DNA of 64,000 nt from Fidelibacterota bacterium. Its GTDB lineage: Bacteria > Fidelibacterota > Marinisomatia > Marinisomatales > TCS55. Positions 54,680 to 63,867 of the stretch are shown here, piece by piece. The notes under the pieces were generated by a model. It did not search any database. It saw only the letters and a program-made list of their open reading frames with translations, and was not told the origin of the DNA. Made by a program: the position numbers and the translations under genes. The stretch lies in assembly GCA_004124385.1 (NCBI GenBank), contig SCKN01000005.1, positions 62,001-126,000 on the forward strand, given 5' to 3'. The stretch's first letter is position 1; each line of letters opens with the position of its first letter.

Positions 54680-56092
54680 TTAAGCCCTTTGTATTGAAAG
54701 GTAGTTTGTGGTTCCTGGAGTTCCAACCGGCACACCGCCTGTAATAATATATTTTTTTCCTGATTTAATGATATTTCGTGCAATCAGCTCTTTTTCGATA
54801 ATAGCTGTAATATCTTCTGTGTTTTTGTATTCAATTGTCTTAAAAGGAGAAATTCCCCAAACAATCGCTAATCTGCGACATGTTTTTCTGATAGGCGTCA
54901 GCGCTATTACGCGTCCATTAGGTCGGTATCGTGAAATCATTCTTGCTGTGCTGCCGCTATGAGTCATCGTTACGATACACTCAACAGCTACATCTTGAGC
55001 AACTTGACACGTGGCATGGCTTATAGCGTCTGCTGTTTTTTTATTTTGCCCTATGGGTTGACGTACTAAATCAAAATTGATCGTTTTTTCAGTTTCTAAA
55101 ATTACCTTTTTTAGAACTTTAATCACTTCAACCGGGTGCATTCCTATAGCGGTTTCACCTGTAACCATTAAGGCATCGGAGCCATCAAATATTGAATTGG
55201 CAATATCGCTCACCTCTGCCCGCGTTGGCACTGGTTCAGAAACCATAGATTCTAGCATTTGTGTAGCAATTATGACCGGCTTGCCCATTGTGTTGGCTTG
55301 TTTAATAATCATTTTTTGTGCAAGTGGTACTTGTTCCTGCGGGGTTTCTACTCCCAAGTCTCCCCTCGCAACCATAACAGCATCAAATTTGTGGATTATT
55401 GCATTGAGATCTTGTAATGCTTCCCACTTTTCAATTTTTGCTATAATAGGTATTGTGACTTTTAAATTTTTTAATTCTTTATCTATTTCAGCTTTGTCAT
55501 TTGCAGAGCGCACAAACGAGAGGGCAATCCAATCAACTTTTTCAGCTGTTGCTAATTTTAAGTCTTTACGGTCTTGAATGGTAAGAGTGGGGAGTTGAAG
55601 CGTTACTCCGGGGAAGTTTACTCCTTTTCCTTTTTCGATTATTCCACCAATTGTTGCAATACATTGTAATAGTGTAGGGGAAAGTTTTTTTTCAACCTTT
55701 AACTGAATTCGTCCATCATTAATTTTTATACTTGCACCTTTTTTAACTTTTGAAAACTTGATTCCCCTAGAAACAATAATCGTTTTGTCATTTATCGCAT
55801 TTTCACTGCTAATCAAGACCTTTTCTCTGTTTTTAATTTCAAATTCGTTGAATGTTTTTCGTACACGAATTTTAGGGCCAGCCAAATCAGCAATAATACA
55901 GGGCCTTTCTCCATTGGGCATTTCTAACTGTTTGAGCTGCCGTATAATTTCTTTCTTATCCTTTTGACTTCCATGAGACATATTTACCCGAAAGGCGTTT
56001 ACGCCCGCATTAACCATTTTTTTTAAAGTGGACATTTTTATACAAGCGGGGCCTACGGTTGCAATAATTTTTGTTCTATTTTGAATCATCAA
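54680..56092 (-). CDS. pyk: Pyruvate kinase
   Basis: 470 residues. PEP to pyruvate with ADP. It opens RTKIIATVGPACIKMSTLKK, and has the catalytic strand ALSFVRSANDKAEID, the Lys motif PIIAKIEKWEAL, the active-site loop VMVARGDLGVETPQEQVPLA and TQMLESM. The C-terminal domain ends VPVGTPGTTNYLSIQRA. Middle gene of apaG-pyk-ppdK. Confidence 0.96.
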   Translation of the reverse strand: MMIQNRTKIIATVGPACIKMSTLKKMVNAGVNAFRVNMSHGSQKDKKEIIRQLKQLEMPNGERPCIIADLAGPKIRVRKTFNEFEIKNREKVLISSENAINDKTIIVSRGIKFSKVKKGASIKINDGRIQLKVEKKLSPTLLQCIATIGGIIEKGKGVNFPGVTLQLPTLTIQDRKDLKLATAEKVDWIALSFVRSANDKAEIDKELKNLKVTIPIIAKIEKWEALQDLNAIIHKFDAVMVARGDLGVETPQEQVPLAQKMIIKQANTMGKPVIIATQMLESMVSEPVPTRAEVSDIANSIFDGSDALMVTGETAIGMHPVEVIKVLKKVILETEKTINFDLVRQPIGQNKKTADAISHATCQVAQDVAVECIVTMTHSGSTARMISRYRPNGRVIALTPIRKTCRRLAIVWGISPFKTIEYKNTEDITAIIEKELIARNIIKSGKKYIITGGVPVGTPGTTNYLSIQRA

Positions 56093-56114
56093 AATTTATA
56101 TTTTATTCGAAGGT

Positions 56115-56498
56115 TTAATTAACCGAAAACGGAATGGCTAGTTTGAAGGGTTTTATTCGAGCTTCAAACGCATCTCCATCAACAGGGGCCATGTGAAAAA
56201 CACCGTGCATAACTCCAAACTCTGTAGGCAAAGGACAGAAGCTGGTATATTCAAACGCTTCACCCGCCTTTAGGCTTGGTTGTTTTCCTACAACTCCCGG
56301 ACCTCGAACTTCTTCAACGTTACCGTTCGAATCAGTAATGTGCCAGTAACGGCTCATAAGTTGAATTGTATTATCAGATTCGTTTGTTATAGTTATGTGG
56401 TATGCGAAAATATATATTGGCTTAGTGGGATCAGATCGCTGGGGAACATATTCTGATTCTACCTGAATTCTAATTCCTTTGGTGAGTGTATTTGACAC
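56115..56498 (-). CDS. apaG: ApaG protein
   Basis: 127 residues, the usual length. A small beta-sandwich of the FN3 type with the family block YHITITNESDNTIQLMSRYW, then HITDSNGNVEEVRGPGVVGK and TSFCPLPTEFGVMHGVFHM. ApaG binds nucleotides, and is linked to diadenosine tetraphosphate turnover by its operon in E. coli. The first gene of the pyk-ppdK operon here. Confidence 0.93.
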   Translation of the reverse strand: MSNTLTKGIRIQVESEYVPQRSDPTKPIYIFAYHITITNESDNTIQLMSRYWHITDSNGNVEEVRGPGVVGKQPSLKAGEAFEYTSFCPLPTEFGVMHGVFHMAPVDGDAFEARIKPFKLAIPFSVN

Positions 56499-56565
56499 GG
56501 TAACTTCCTAAATTTAAAAGATCTACAGACTACTAATTTACCTAAGTAAACTAACGGAATTAAAC

Positions 56566-58341
56566 ATGATTAAGTTTTTAACATTTATTTTATTCTTCAC
56601 AGTCCTATTTGCAAACAGTGAAAAAACTGTTGATGATAAAAAGAATATTACCGCCGATGAAATTCGGGATCACATTAAATTTTTATCCTCAGATAAATTA
56701 AAAGGGCGCCGTCCGGGAACCCGGGGATCTAAACAAGCGATTCGCTATATTGAAAAAGAATGGAAATCTTCTGGGGTGTTACCGGCAGGGGAAAGGGGCT
56801 TTAAACAATCTTTCATATTTACCAGCGGTGTATCCATTTCGGGTTATAACCGTTTAAAGATAGATGAATTACGTAAAACGTTTCGGGTAAAACAGGATTT
56901 TATGCCCCTCGGTTTTTCAGCAGTTGGATTGGTAAAAGCAGATGTTGTTTTTGCCGGTTATGGCTTTAGCACAGAAGACAGTATTTCTTGGAATGATTAT
57001 TCCAATATTGATGCTAATGGGAAATGGGTGTTAATTTTTCGAGGAAGCCCTGATGGAAGCAGCCCCCATTCTACATTTTCTGATTATGCGCCACTTCGTA
57101 AAAAATATATGGCAGCTAGAGATAATAGTGCGGCCGGCGTCCTGTTTGTAAACCCGTTCAATGATGATGAATTAGAAAAATTTGTTGCGTTACGCTTTGG
57201 ACCATCCACGACAAGGGGATCTATACCGGCAATTCATATCTCACAAGAAGTTGCCCAACAACTGCTTCCACAGAACACATCGTTGAAAAACTTGCAGAAT
57301 GCGTTAGACACTAATCGAGCCAGTGTTTCCTTCGACTTAAATATCAGTGTTAGCGCCACTATTAGTTTAAAAATAATAAAATCAAGAGGGACAAACGTCT
57401 TAGGTGTTGTCCGCGGGGACGGTTCTACTGATGAAATTATTATCATTGGGGCGCATATGGACCATTTAGGGTTAGGGGGTGAGGGAAGCGGTTCTCTACG
57501 ACCAGATGAAGAAGCAATACATAATGGGGCCGACGATAACGCTTCAGGAATTGCTGGGTTACTAGAAATGGCTGAAAAAATAGCTATTAATTCAGAACAG
57601 TTAAAAAGAGATGTTTTATTTATCGCTTTTGATGCAGAAGAAAAAGGGCTTTTAGGGTCCAAGTATTTTGTAGACAACCCAAATATCAATTTAGAAAATG
57701 TTTCAGCAATGATTAACATGGATATGGTGGGTCGATTGAAAGATTCATCGTTAACGGTCGGCGGCACCGGAACGTCCCCCATGTTTGAACCCCTCTTGGA
57801 TTCATTACAAAATATACATAATCTAAATATTTCTTATAGCAAAGAAGGTTTTGGCCCAAGTGACCACAGCAGTTTTTATATAAAAGATATTCCTGTTTTA
57901 TTCTTTTTTACTGGAACCCATGAAGACTATCATAAGCCCAGTGATGATTGGGAAAAAATTAATGCCACGGGAGAAAAAATAATTCTTGATCTTATCTATG
58001 ACGTTACAAAACATCTTGGGTTTTTAGATAAAAAACCTGTCTTTACTATTGCGGGGCCTAAAGAAAGATCCCAAAACCAACGAGGGTTTAAGGTAACTTT
58101 TGGAATTGTTCCATCTTATTCAAGCGGCGGTCCCGGGCTAACGATTGATGGTGTTCGCCCAGAGGGTCCGGCTGAAATCGCCGGTATTCAGTCTGGGGAT
58201 ATTATAATAGAAATAGGAGGAAAAGATGTTCAGGATATTTATGACTACATGCACCGGCTGGGTGATCTCAAAAAAGGACAGCGTGTTGCTGTTACAATCA
58301 AACGGGGAGAGGATACTCTAGAATTGGTCGTTAATCTCTGA
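56566..58341 (+). CDS. Secreted M28 zinc peptidase with PA and PDZ domains
   Basis: 591 residues. A signal peptide, a PA-like insertion (about 125-240), the M28 catalytic domain with AHMDHLGLGGEGSG, NGADDNASGIAGLLEM, FIAFDAEEKGLLGSKY, NMDMVGR and GPSDHSSFYIKDIPVLFFF (zinc ligands His, Asp, Glu, Asp, His), and a C-terminal PDZ domain (TIDGVRPEGPAEIAGIQSGD). An aminopeptidase-type exoprotease acting outside the inner membrane. Its 3' end overlaps the convergent transglycosylase gene by 24 bases. Confidence 0.92.
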   Translation: MIKFLTFILFFTVLFANSEKTVDDKKNITADEIRDHIKFLSSDKLKGRRPGTRGSKQAIRYIEKEWKSSGVLPAGERGFKQSFIFTSGVSISGYNRLKIDELRKTFRVKQDFMPLGFSAVGLVKADVVFAGYGFSTEDSISWNDYSNIDANGKWVLIFRGSPDGSSPHSTFSDYAPLRKKYMAARDNSAAGVLFVNPFNDDELEKFVALRFGPSTTRGSIPAIHISQEVAQQLLPQNTSLKNLQNALDTNRASVSFDLNISVSATISLKIIKSRGTNVLGVVRGDGSTDEIIIIGAHMDHLGLGGEGSGSLRPDEEAIHNGADDNASGIAGLLEMAEKIAINSEQLKRDVLFIAFDAEEKGLLGSKYFVDNPNINLENVSAMINMDMVGRLKDSSLTVGGTGTSPMFEPLLDSLQNIHNLNISYSKEGFGPSDHSSFYIKDIPVLFFFTGTHEDYHKPSDDWEKINATGEKIILDLIYDVTKHLGFLDKKPVFTIAGPKERSQNQRGFKVTFGIVPSYSSGGPGLTIDGVRPEGPAEIAGIQSGDIIIEIGGKDVQDIYDYMHRLGDLKKGQRVAVTIKRGEDTLELVVNL

Positions 58342-59148
58342 TTCAACCTTTTTTTGTAATTCATCGCGCAAAGCCAATACGGCTTTAACATAATTATCAG
58401 AATGATTATAGGCATACACTGCCTTGTATACTTTTTCACTGTTTGAATAATCGTTTGCTGGATAACCATTCTTTACCAAATAATTTGCGATGCTTGCCAT
58501 AACATCCAGCCATTCATATGCTCGGCGTATTCCATCTTTGTCAAAATCAACTGCATAATTATTAAAACTAGATGGAATAAACTGCCCGTAGCCAAATGCC
58601 CCCGCATAAGACCCGTACACGCTATGGGGGGGAATGCTATCTTTATAACAATATGCAAGGAATTCCACCATTTCTTTTTTTGCCCATCTCGCTCTTTTTG
58701 GCATGACTGCAATTTGAGTATACAATGAATTAAACACCGTAAACTGTTTGTGGTGACTGCCGTAGTTACTTTCTACACCTAAAATGCTCAATATTAAAAA
58801 TGGCTCTACTCCGTAACTGTCTGCTACTTTATTAAGATCGTTTTTTTGGTTGTTATAAAATTGGACACCTTTTTCAATACGCGACTTTTTTACAAATATT
58901 TTTTTGTATTCTTCCCATGTTTTCTTTTCGTATGGTCGGGAAAATCGTTCTGGAATTACAGAATAAATTTTGATCTTTTCACTCTCAAAAGAACTAATTA
59001 TAAAAGCATTGGGAATACCTTTTTCTACCGCAAGCTGTGCTATTTCTTCACGCACTGAATTCTTTTTTTCTGATGAGGGTGCTTCTCCGGCGAATAAAAA
59101 AGGGATTAACAGATATATAAACATATTTCGTATCGTTAATCTGCCCAT
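58318..59148 (-). CDS. MltB-like lytic murein transglycosylase
   Basis: 276 residues with a signal peptide (the in-frame ATG 59124, MFIYLLIPFLFAG, is an alternative start). The catalytic Glu is in ILGVESNYGSHHKQFTVFN, followed by SYAGAFGYGQFIPSSFNNYA and WLDVMASIANYLVKNGY. It cleaves peptidoglycan glycan strands to 1,6-anhydroMurNAc ends. The start overlaps the end of the TolB-like gene by 13 bases. Confidence 0.9.
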   Translation of the reverse strand: MGRLTIRNMFIYLLIPFLFAGEAPSSEKKNSVREEIAQLAVEKGIPNAFIISSFESEKIKIYSVIPERFSRPYEKKTWEEYKKIFVKKSRIEKGVQFYNNQKNDLNKVADSYGVEPFLILSILGVESNYGSHHKQFTVFNSLYTQIAVMPKRARWAKKEMVEFLAYCYKDSIPPHSVYGSYAGAFGYGQFIPSSFNNYAVDFDKDGIRRAYEWLDVMASIANYLVKNGYPANDYSNSEKVYKAVYAYNHSDNYVKAVLALRDELQKKVESEINDQF

Positions 59149-60188
59149 TCACATATAAATATGTTTGTATCCCCGCGCTTGGCTTGATTGCGGTTTGAAG
59201 CAAAAACAATAAATTTACCATCTAGGCTAAACATTGGGAAGCCGTCAAATCCATCAAAATATGTAATGCGTTCAAGGTTTTCTCCATTAATATCAACCGC
59301 ATATAGGTCAAAGTTCCTTTTCTTTGGGTCGTTCATATTAGAAGAAAAAATAATTCGTTTATCATCCGGGAAAAAGAAAGGCCCAAAATTTGCTGCATCA
59401 TTATGGGTAATTTGTTTTTTGTTTTTTCCTTCAGCATCCATAATTCTGATTTGTAAAGCCATGGGTCGGATAGCATTTGTTTTTAACAAATCTTTATAGT
59501 CTGCTATTTCCTCCTCCGTTTTTGGATAATAAGCTCTCCATACAATTTTTGATCCGTCATGACTGAAAAAAGGACCGCCGTCATAGCCAAGCTCTTCTGT
59601 TAGTTGGGTTTTATTTGAGCCGTCTGGATTCATTGTCCACACCTCTAAATCGCCGCTGGATATTGATGTATAAACAATTTTTGAACCGTCAAAAGCGTAT
59701 GTTGCTTCTGCGTCGTAACCATAAGAGCTTGTAAGTCGTTCCATTTTTGTTCCATTGGAATTAGCTCGAAACACATCATAGTCAGGATACAGTTTCCAAA
59801 TATAACCTAAGCTATAATCTGGTTTTGGTGGACAATCTTTGCCGCCTAAATATGTTGAAGCATAAATAATTTTTGAGTCGTTTGGATATTCAAAATAACT
59901 ACACGTTGTTACACCGCCTCCGGTGGAAACCTGCTTTGTGGCGCCGCTCACTAAATCCATAATAAATATTTGGTCACATTGTTCCATGCTGTCGTGGGCT
60001 TGATAAATAAGCTTTGTTCCATCTGGGCTGAAATATGCTTCTGCGTTTTCACCTGAAAACGTTAGTTGGCGCATATTATCAAAATGTAGTTCTCCATCAA
60101 CTAAAAGATTTTCACCACTTATTAATAAGCTTGTGGCTAATATCCCTGTTATAAAATTATATATTGTTTTCTTCAGCATATAATTCAA
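59136..60188 (-). CDS. TolB-like beta-propeller protein
   Basis: 350 residues (or 347 from ATG 60179). Signal peptide, then six or so WD40-like blades of the PD40 type: AEAYFSPDGTKLIYQAHDSM, AEATYAFDGSKIVYTSISSG, GPFFSHDGSKIVWRA, GPFFFPDDKRIIFSSNMNDP and FPMFSLDGKFIVFASNRNQA. TolB propellers bind partners in the periplasm. Which partner is not clear. It overlaps plsC by up to 32 bases. Confidence 0.85.
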   Translation of the reverse strand: MNYMLKKTIYNFITGILATSLLISGENLLVDGELHFDNMRQLTFSGENAEAYFSPDGTKLIYQAHDSMEQCDQIFIMDLVSGATKQVSTGGGVTTCSYFEYPNDSKIIYASTYLGGKDCPPKPDYSLGYIWKLYPDYDVFRANSNGTKMERLTSSYGYDAEATYAFDGSKIVYTSISSGDLEVWTMNPDGSNKTQLTEELGYDGGPFFSHDGSKIVWRAYYPKTEEEIADYKDLLKTNAIRPMALQIRIMDAEGKNKKQITHNDAANFGPFFFPDDKRIIFSSNMNDPKKRNFDLYAVDINGENLERITYFDGFDGFPMFSLDGKFIVFASNRNQAKRGDTNIFICEWAD

Positions 60189-60870
60189 TTCGTTTATCTC
60201 CTTTAACTATACCGTGAGTTTCTTTCGGCAATAGCGCTGCAATTCTGCAAATTATATTTTCACCAATTGTTTTTATTTGAATTTCTCTATCTAATGCTTC
60301 TTTAACACCGCCTTTGGGTAAAAAAGGTTTTCCTATTTGAATAATTACATTTGGTCGAACACCTTTAAACCAATTTGGCCACACGTTCATAAGCCCGTGA
60401 ATACTAACAGGTAAAATAGGAGTGTTGTTTAGAATCGACAAATATACTATTCCTCTTTTTGCTTCCCTTAGCGTTCTTTCGGTTGATGTTCCTTCAGGAA
60501 ATATACCCAAAATGTTATTTGTTTTTAAAACACGCTTTGCGGATTTAATTGTTGATGGTGCAAGACGTGTTCTGTTTGTAGGAATAAAACCGTAAAGCCA
60601 GGCAGCCCATTTAAAATACCATTTGATAGCATGGTCGCTTGCAGCTAGAAACGTAATTGGTCTCTGTAGGGCATAGACAACGAAAGGCGGATCTATATAG
60701 CTGAAATGATTTGCTGCCACAACATATGGTCCTGATTCTGGAATATTATTTCGTCCTTTCACTTTTACTTTAGTTAATACACACACCATAAAAAGCGCAA
60801 AATACCCCAACAAATAACGCATCCATTTTGGTCTGGGTGAATAGTTGTCTAGTTCTGTACGGGCGCTCAT
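60157..60870 (-). CDS. plsC: 1-acyl-sn-glycerol-3-phosphate acyltransferase (PlsC family)
   Basis: 237 residues. The HX4D motif is NHFSYIDPPFVVYAL and the second motif FPEGTSTERTLREAKRG. Near the N-terminus are a membrane helix and PESGPYVVAANHF. It makes phosphatidate from lysophosphatidate in the inner membrane. Located just after ssb. Confidence 0.9.
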   Translation of the reverse strand: MSARTELDNYSPRPKWMRYLLGYFALFMVCVLTKVKVKGRNNIPESGPYVVAANHFSYIDPPFVVYALQRPITFLAASDHAIKWYFKWAAWLYGFIPTNRTRLAPSTIKSAKRVLKTNNILGIFPEGTSTERTLREAKRGIVYLSILNNTPILPVSIHGLMNVWPNWFKGVRPNVIIQIGKPFLPKGGVKEALDREIQIKTIGENIICRIAALLPKETHGIVKGDKRIELYAEENNI

Positions 60871-60915
60871 AGTTGTTTAAATCGCATTTTGATAGGGCCA
60901 AAAAATAAACCAGTC

Positions 60916-60940
60916 GGGGGTCAAAAAAGACCCCCTTTTA
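60916..60940. terminator. Hairpin between ssb and plsC
   Basis: GGGGGTC and GACCCCC pair around AAAAAA and TTTTA follows on the plus strand. For the minus-strand genes the T-run is weak, so it may be an attenuator or a stabiliser. Confidence 0.55.
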
Positions 60941-60973
60941 TAACTGTTTTAATCTATGGTTTAATTCATAGAA

Positions 60974-61369
60974 TCAAAAAGGGAGATCATCGTCTCCACT
61001 TGCGTCAGTGGGCGCTGCGCTCTGGTTTTCATTTTTACGACCCAGCATAGTGAACCGATCACCTAATACTTCTGTCGTATAGCGTTTCATTCCGTCTTTA
61101 TCTTCCCATGAGCGAGTACGAATACGTCCTTCAATGTACACCAATTGTCCTTTTTTCATGTACTCATTCGCTGTTTCAGCTGCTTTTCCAAAAAGAACAA
61201 TGCGGTGCCATTCTGTTTTATCTTCATACTCACCTTCGCTGTTTTTCCATGATTCATTTGTTGCCATGTTGAAGGTTGTTACCGCTACGCCCGATGGCGT
61301 AAAGCGGCTTTCTGGATCGGCGCCCAGATGTCCAACCAATACTACTTTATTTACGCTTCCTTTTTGCAT
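60974..61369 (-). CDS. ssb: Single-stranded DNA-binding protein
   Basis: 131 residues. OB fold with VNKVVLVGHLGADPESRFTP, TEWHRIVLFGKAAE and GQLVYIEGRIRTRSWEDKDG, and the acidic C-terminal tip DDDLPF that binds partner proteins. Shorter than E. coli SSB because the linker is brief. A GGAG ribosome site precedes the ATG, and TATAAT at 61392-61397 (minus) is a possible -10 box. Confidence 0.96.
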   Translation of the reverse strand: MQKGSVNKVVLVGHLGADPESRFTPSGVAVTTFNMATNESWKNSEGEYEDKTEWHRIVLFGKAAETANEYMKKGQLVYIEGRIRTRSWEDKDGMKRYTTEVLGDRFTMLGRKNENQSAAPTDASGDDDLPF

Positions 61370-61507
61370 AATTATACTCCTTTTCTTATCTATTATACTT
61401 CAAAGCGATACTCTTAACCTGCGATTTTTGCCTCGCACATTATTATTTACTACTGGATTTGAATATATGTCAAGCGTTTTTTGTAGATTAGAAATATATT
61501 AAAAAAA

Positions 61508-61527
61508 TAGGGGCCCTGAGGCCCCTA
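61508..61527 (-). terminator. Terminator of the sorted secreted protein
   Basis: TAGGGGCC and GGCCCCTA pair perfectly around CTGA; seven T follow on the minus strand. It lies 25 bases past the stop of the gene at 61552. Confidence 0.85.
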
Positions 61528-61551
61528 TAAATTTGCATTATTTTTTCAAAC

Positions 61552-63738
61552 TTATTTAAGCAGTACCAGTTTTTCCATGGCTATATAGCTTCCCGCATGC
61601 AGTTTATACAAATACATACCAGAAGGCAATTCCTCTCCATTGTCGTTTTTTCCATCCCATTGTGTAATATGATAACCGGGTTCTACTGCGCCATGAAACA
61701 GCGTGCGCACACGCTGGCCCAATAAATTATAAATCTCCATACGAGCAAAACTCAACTCCGGAATATCAAAACGAATGCTTGTTACGGGGTTAAACGGGTT
61801 GGGATAGTTTTGGTGAAGCGCAAAAACGCCAGGAACACCTTCGGAAATATCAACTCCAGATTCACCGACGGACATACCGATACTCACGCTTACCTCATAT
61901 GCTGTACTTCCGTCCGGTCTTGAGGCGGTTAGCACAGCTGTTTCATTAGCACTAAAACCATCCATGATACCATAGACCCCCACAGTGATGTCTATTGTAT
62001 CTCCAGCTCCAACAGTGCCTTCATAAGGAGAAAGAGTTAACCAGGAATAATCATCGCCGTGTTTAATTGCAATATTGTCTACACCAATTCCATAGCCCCA
62101 GTTTCCGCCGCAATCTGTATAATGAACAGCAACTTGAATAATCTGGTTTCCGGTGGTATATGGTGTAATATTATACAACAGCTTATCCCACCCCACGACT
62201 TCATAGTCTGGACCATTAAACCAATTGCTAAAACTACTGTCGAGCATGGTCCAGGTATTACCGCCATCTGTAGAAATAAGCAGCTCCGCAAAATCTGCAT
62301 AACTGCCATTATTACCACAAGGTCCTCCCCATTGGGGATAAAACATATCCAGCATAAGATATATTTTTTCATTTCCATTAATTATGACAATATTTGAAGT
62401 TAAATAGCTGTCTACAGAATCTGTATCTTCGCCGGCAAAATCATCATTATAATATGCAAACAAACCATCGCTTTCCGGATATGGCAAATATGAAGAAGAG
62501 GCGCCTGTAGAATCTCCAATAAGCCAAAGGCCTTCAGCGTCGTAGACCTCATCCCAAAGTCCCATATTAAAATCAGCCTCCATAAAAACAACGGCCACTT
62601 CCAGATTTGAGATTTCCATGCTGAAAATTGAAAAATCAAGAGCGATTGTATCGTGGTTTGCAACGGCAATAGTTGTTTCGATATATTCATCCACGCCAAC
62701 TGTTATTGTTATTTCGTCTGGATCAACAATAAACGGATCTAGGGGGGTAGCGCAGGATGAATAAGATGTGTCCGATTCTCCTTCTGCATATTGAGCGGTA
62801 ATATTAAAACAATACTCAGTAAAATTTATTAATCCATCAACAATATATGTTGTCTCTTCTGTGCTTCCAACCAAATTTCCGTTTGCATAAATATTATATG
62901 TTTGAAAGGTTCCACAAGGGCTTGTGCGGTCTGAACTATTTTGTGTGAAGCTGGACATGCTTGTAATAATTCGAGTGGTGTATTCCAATCCGTTTTCTTT
63001 TTTACCGATTGGAGTAATATTGCCAATAGACCCGTTAGTCAAAAACCTCGCTGTTCTGGCTCCTGTTCCACCCCAAACGCGAATATTATCAACATACCAT
63101 GCCTCTCCATAACCTGTTGCATCAAAATACCGAAAAGCTATTTGAAAAGACTGACCGGCATAAGACGAAAGATCGATGGTTGTTCCAATAATTGTATTGC
63201 CAATATCCCAGGGCAAGGAAGAATAGACAACGTCCCACGTTGCTCCGCTGTCTGTAGAGATTTCAACCATATTTGAATCCCACGCATCTTCACTATAGGC
63301 ATATCCTTCTACAAACTCCAAGATAGCTGTGGTATAATTTGTTAAATCCAAACTACCTGTAATTAAACGACTGTCTACAGGGGTTGCTTCAGAAGAATAA
63401 ACAGCGATTGCACTATAATTGTCACTTCCGCCATCATTACAAGGAATCATGCCCGTACCACACGATGACGTATCCCCGGACGAATTGCGAAACCAGCCGC
63501 CCGTTCCATTGTCAACAGCGTGAGAAACAGTAAAAATATTTATTGCATCATCACAATCGGAAAAACATTCTGATAATAAAATGTCTCCATAAAATACTGT
63601 GTCTGGGGCGGACCAAAATAGCGATACTTCCCTGTCTCCTGGGCTTGCATTAAGAAAAGACGGGGGGCACAATGTTTGTCCAAACGTTATTGTTAAGGAT
63701 ATTAAAAAGAAAATTAAATATGTGGTTAATTTATTCAT
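61552..63738 (-). CDS. Large secreted protein with jelly-roll modules, FN3 domain and C-terminal sorting domain
   Basis: 728 residues. A signal peptide, an FN3-like segment (CPPSFLNASPGDREVSLFWS), two jelly-roll modules of the choice-of-anchor type (DNGTGGWFRNSSGDTSSCG and EAWYVDNIRVWGGTG; NGSYADFAELLISTDGGNTW and IGVDNIAIKHGDD), and the sorting domain VFALHQNYPNPFNPVTSIRF with WDGKNDNGEELPSGMYLYKL. No catalytic motif is visible. Probably a cell-surface adhesin or structural protein. Confidence 0.85.
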   Translation of the reverse strand: MNKLTTYLIFFLISLTITFGQTLCPPSFLNASPGDREVSLFWSAPDTVFYGDILLSECFSDCDDAINIFTVSHAVDNGTGGWFRNSSGDTSSCGTGMIPCNDGGSDNYSAIAVYSSEATPVDSRLITGSLDLTNYTTAILEFVEGYAYSEDAWDSNMVEISTDSGATWDVVYSSLPWDIGNTIIGTTIDLSSYAGQSFQIAFRYFDATGYGEAWYVDNIRVWGGTGARTARFLTNGSIGNITPIGKKENGLEYTTRIITSMSSFTQNSSDRTSPCGTFQTYNIYANGNLVGSTEETTYIVDGLINFTEYCFNITAQYAEGESDTSYSSCATPLDPFIVDPDEITITVGVDEYIETTIAVANHDTIALDFSIFSMEISNLEVAVVFMEADFNMGLWDEVYDAEGLWLIGDSTGASSSYLPYPESDGLFAYYNDDFAGEDTDSVDSYLTSNIVIINGNEKIYLMLDMFYPQWGGPCGNNGSYADFAELLISTDGGNTWTMLDSSFSNWFNGPDYEVVGWDKLLYNITPYTTGNQIIQVAVHYTDCGGNWGYGIGVDNIAIKHGDDYSWLTLSPYEGTVGAGDTIDITVGVYGIMDGFSANETAVLTASRPDGSTAYEVSVSIGMSVGESGVDISEGVPGVFALHQNYPNPFNPVTSIRFDIPELSFARMEIYNLLGQRVRTLFHGAVEPGYHITQWDGKNDNGEELPSGMYLYKLHAGSYIAMEKLVLLK

Positions 63739-63806
63739 GTCGAACGCTCCTTTATTTCAATTTATCAATATTAATACTTGAATATGAATTAGGTCAAGAA
63801 TAAAAT

Positions 63807-63844
63807 AAAAAGCCCCATTCAACAAAAGAAGAACAGGGCTTTTT
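63807..63844. terminator. Hairpin terminator downstream of the right-edge gene
   Basis: AAAAAGCCC and GGGCTTTTT pair around a 20-base loop, with T-rich flanks on both strands. It follows the stop at 63868 on the minus strand. Confidence 0.6.
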
Positions 63845-63867
63845 ATTTATTAAGGTTAAAACGTATT

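Noticed and set aside
57234-57782. Open frame of 182 codons on the minus strand inside the M28 peptidase gene
   Set aside because: It lies wholly antisense to a clear conserved enzyme, has no family resemblance and a composition typical of a shadow frame.
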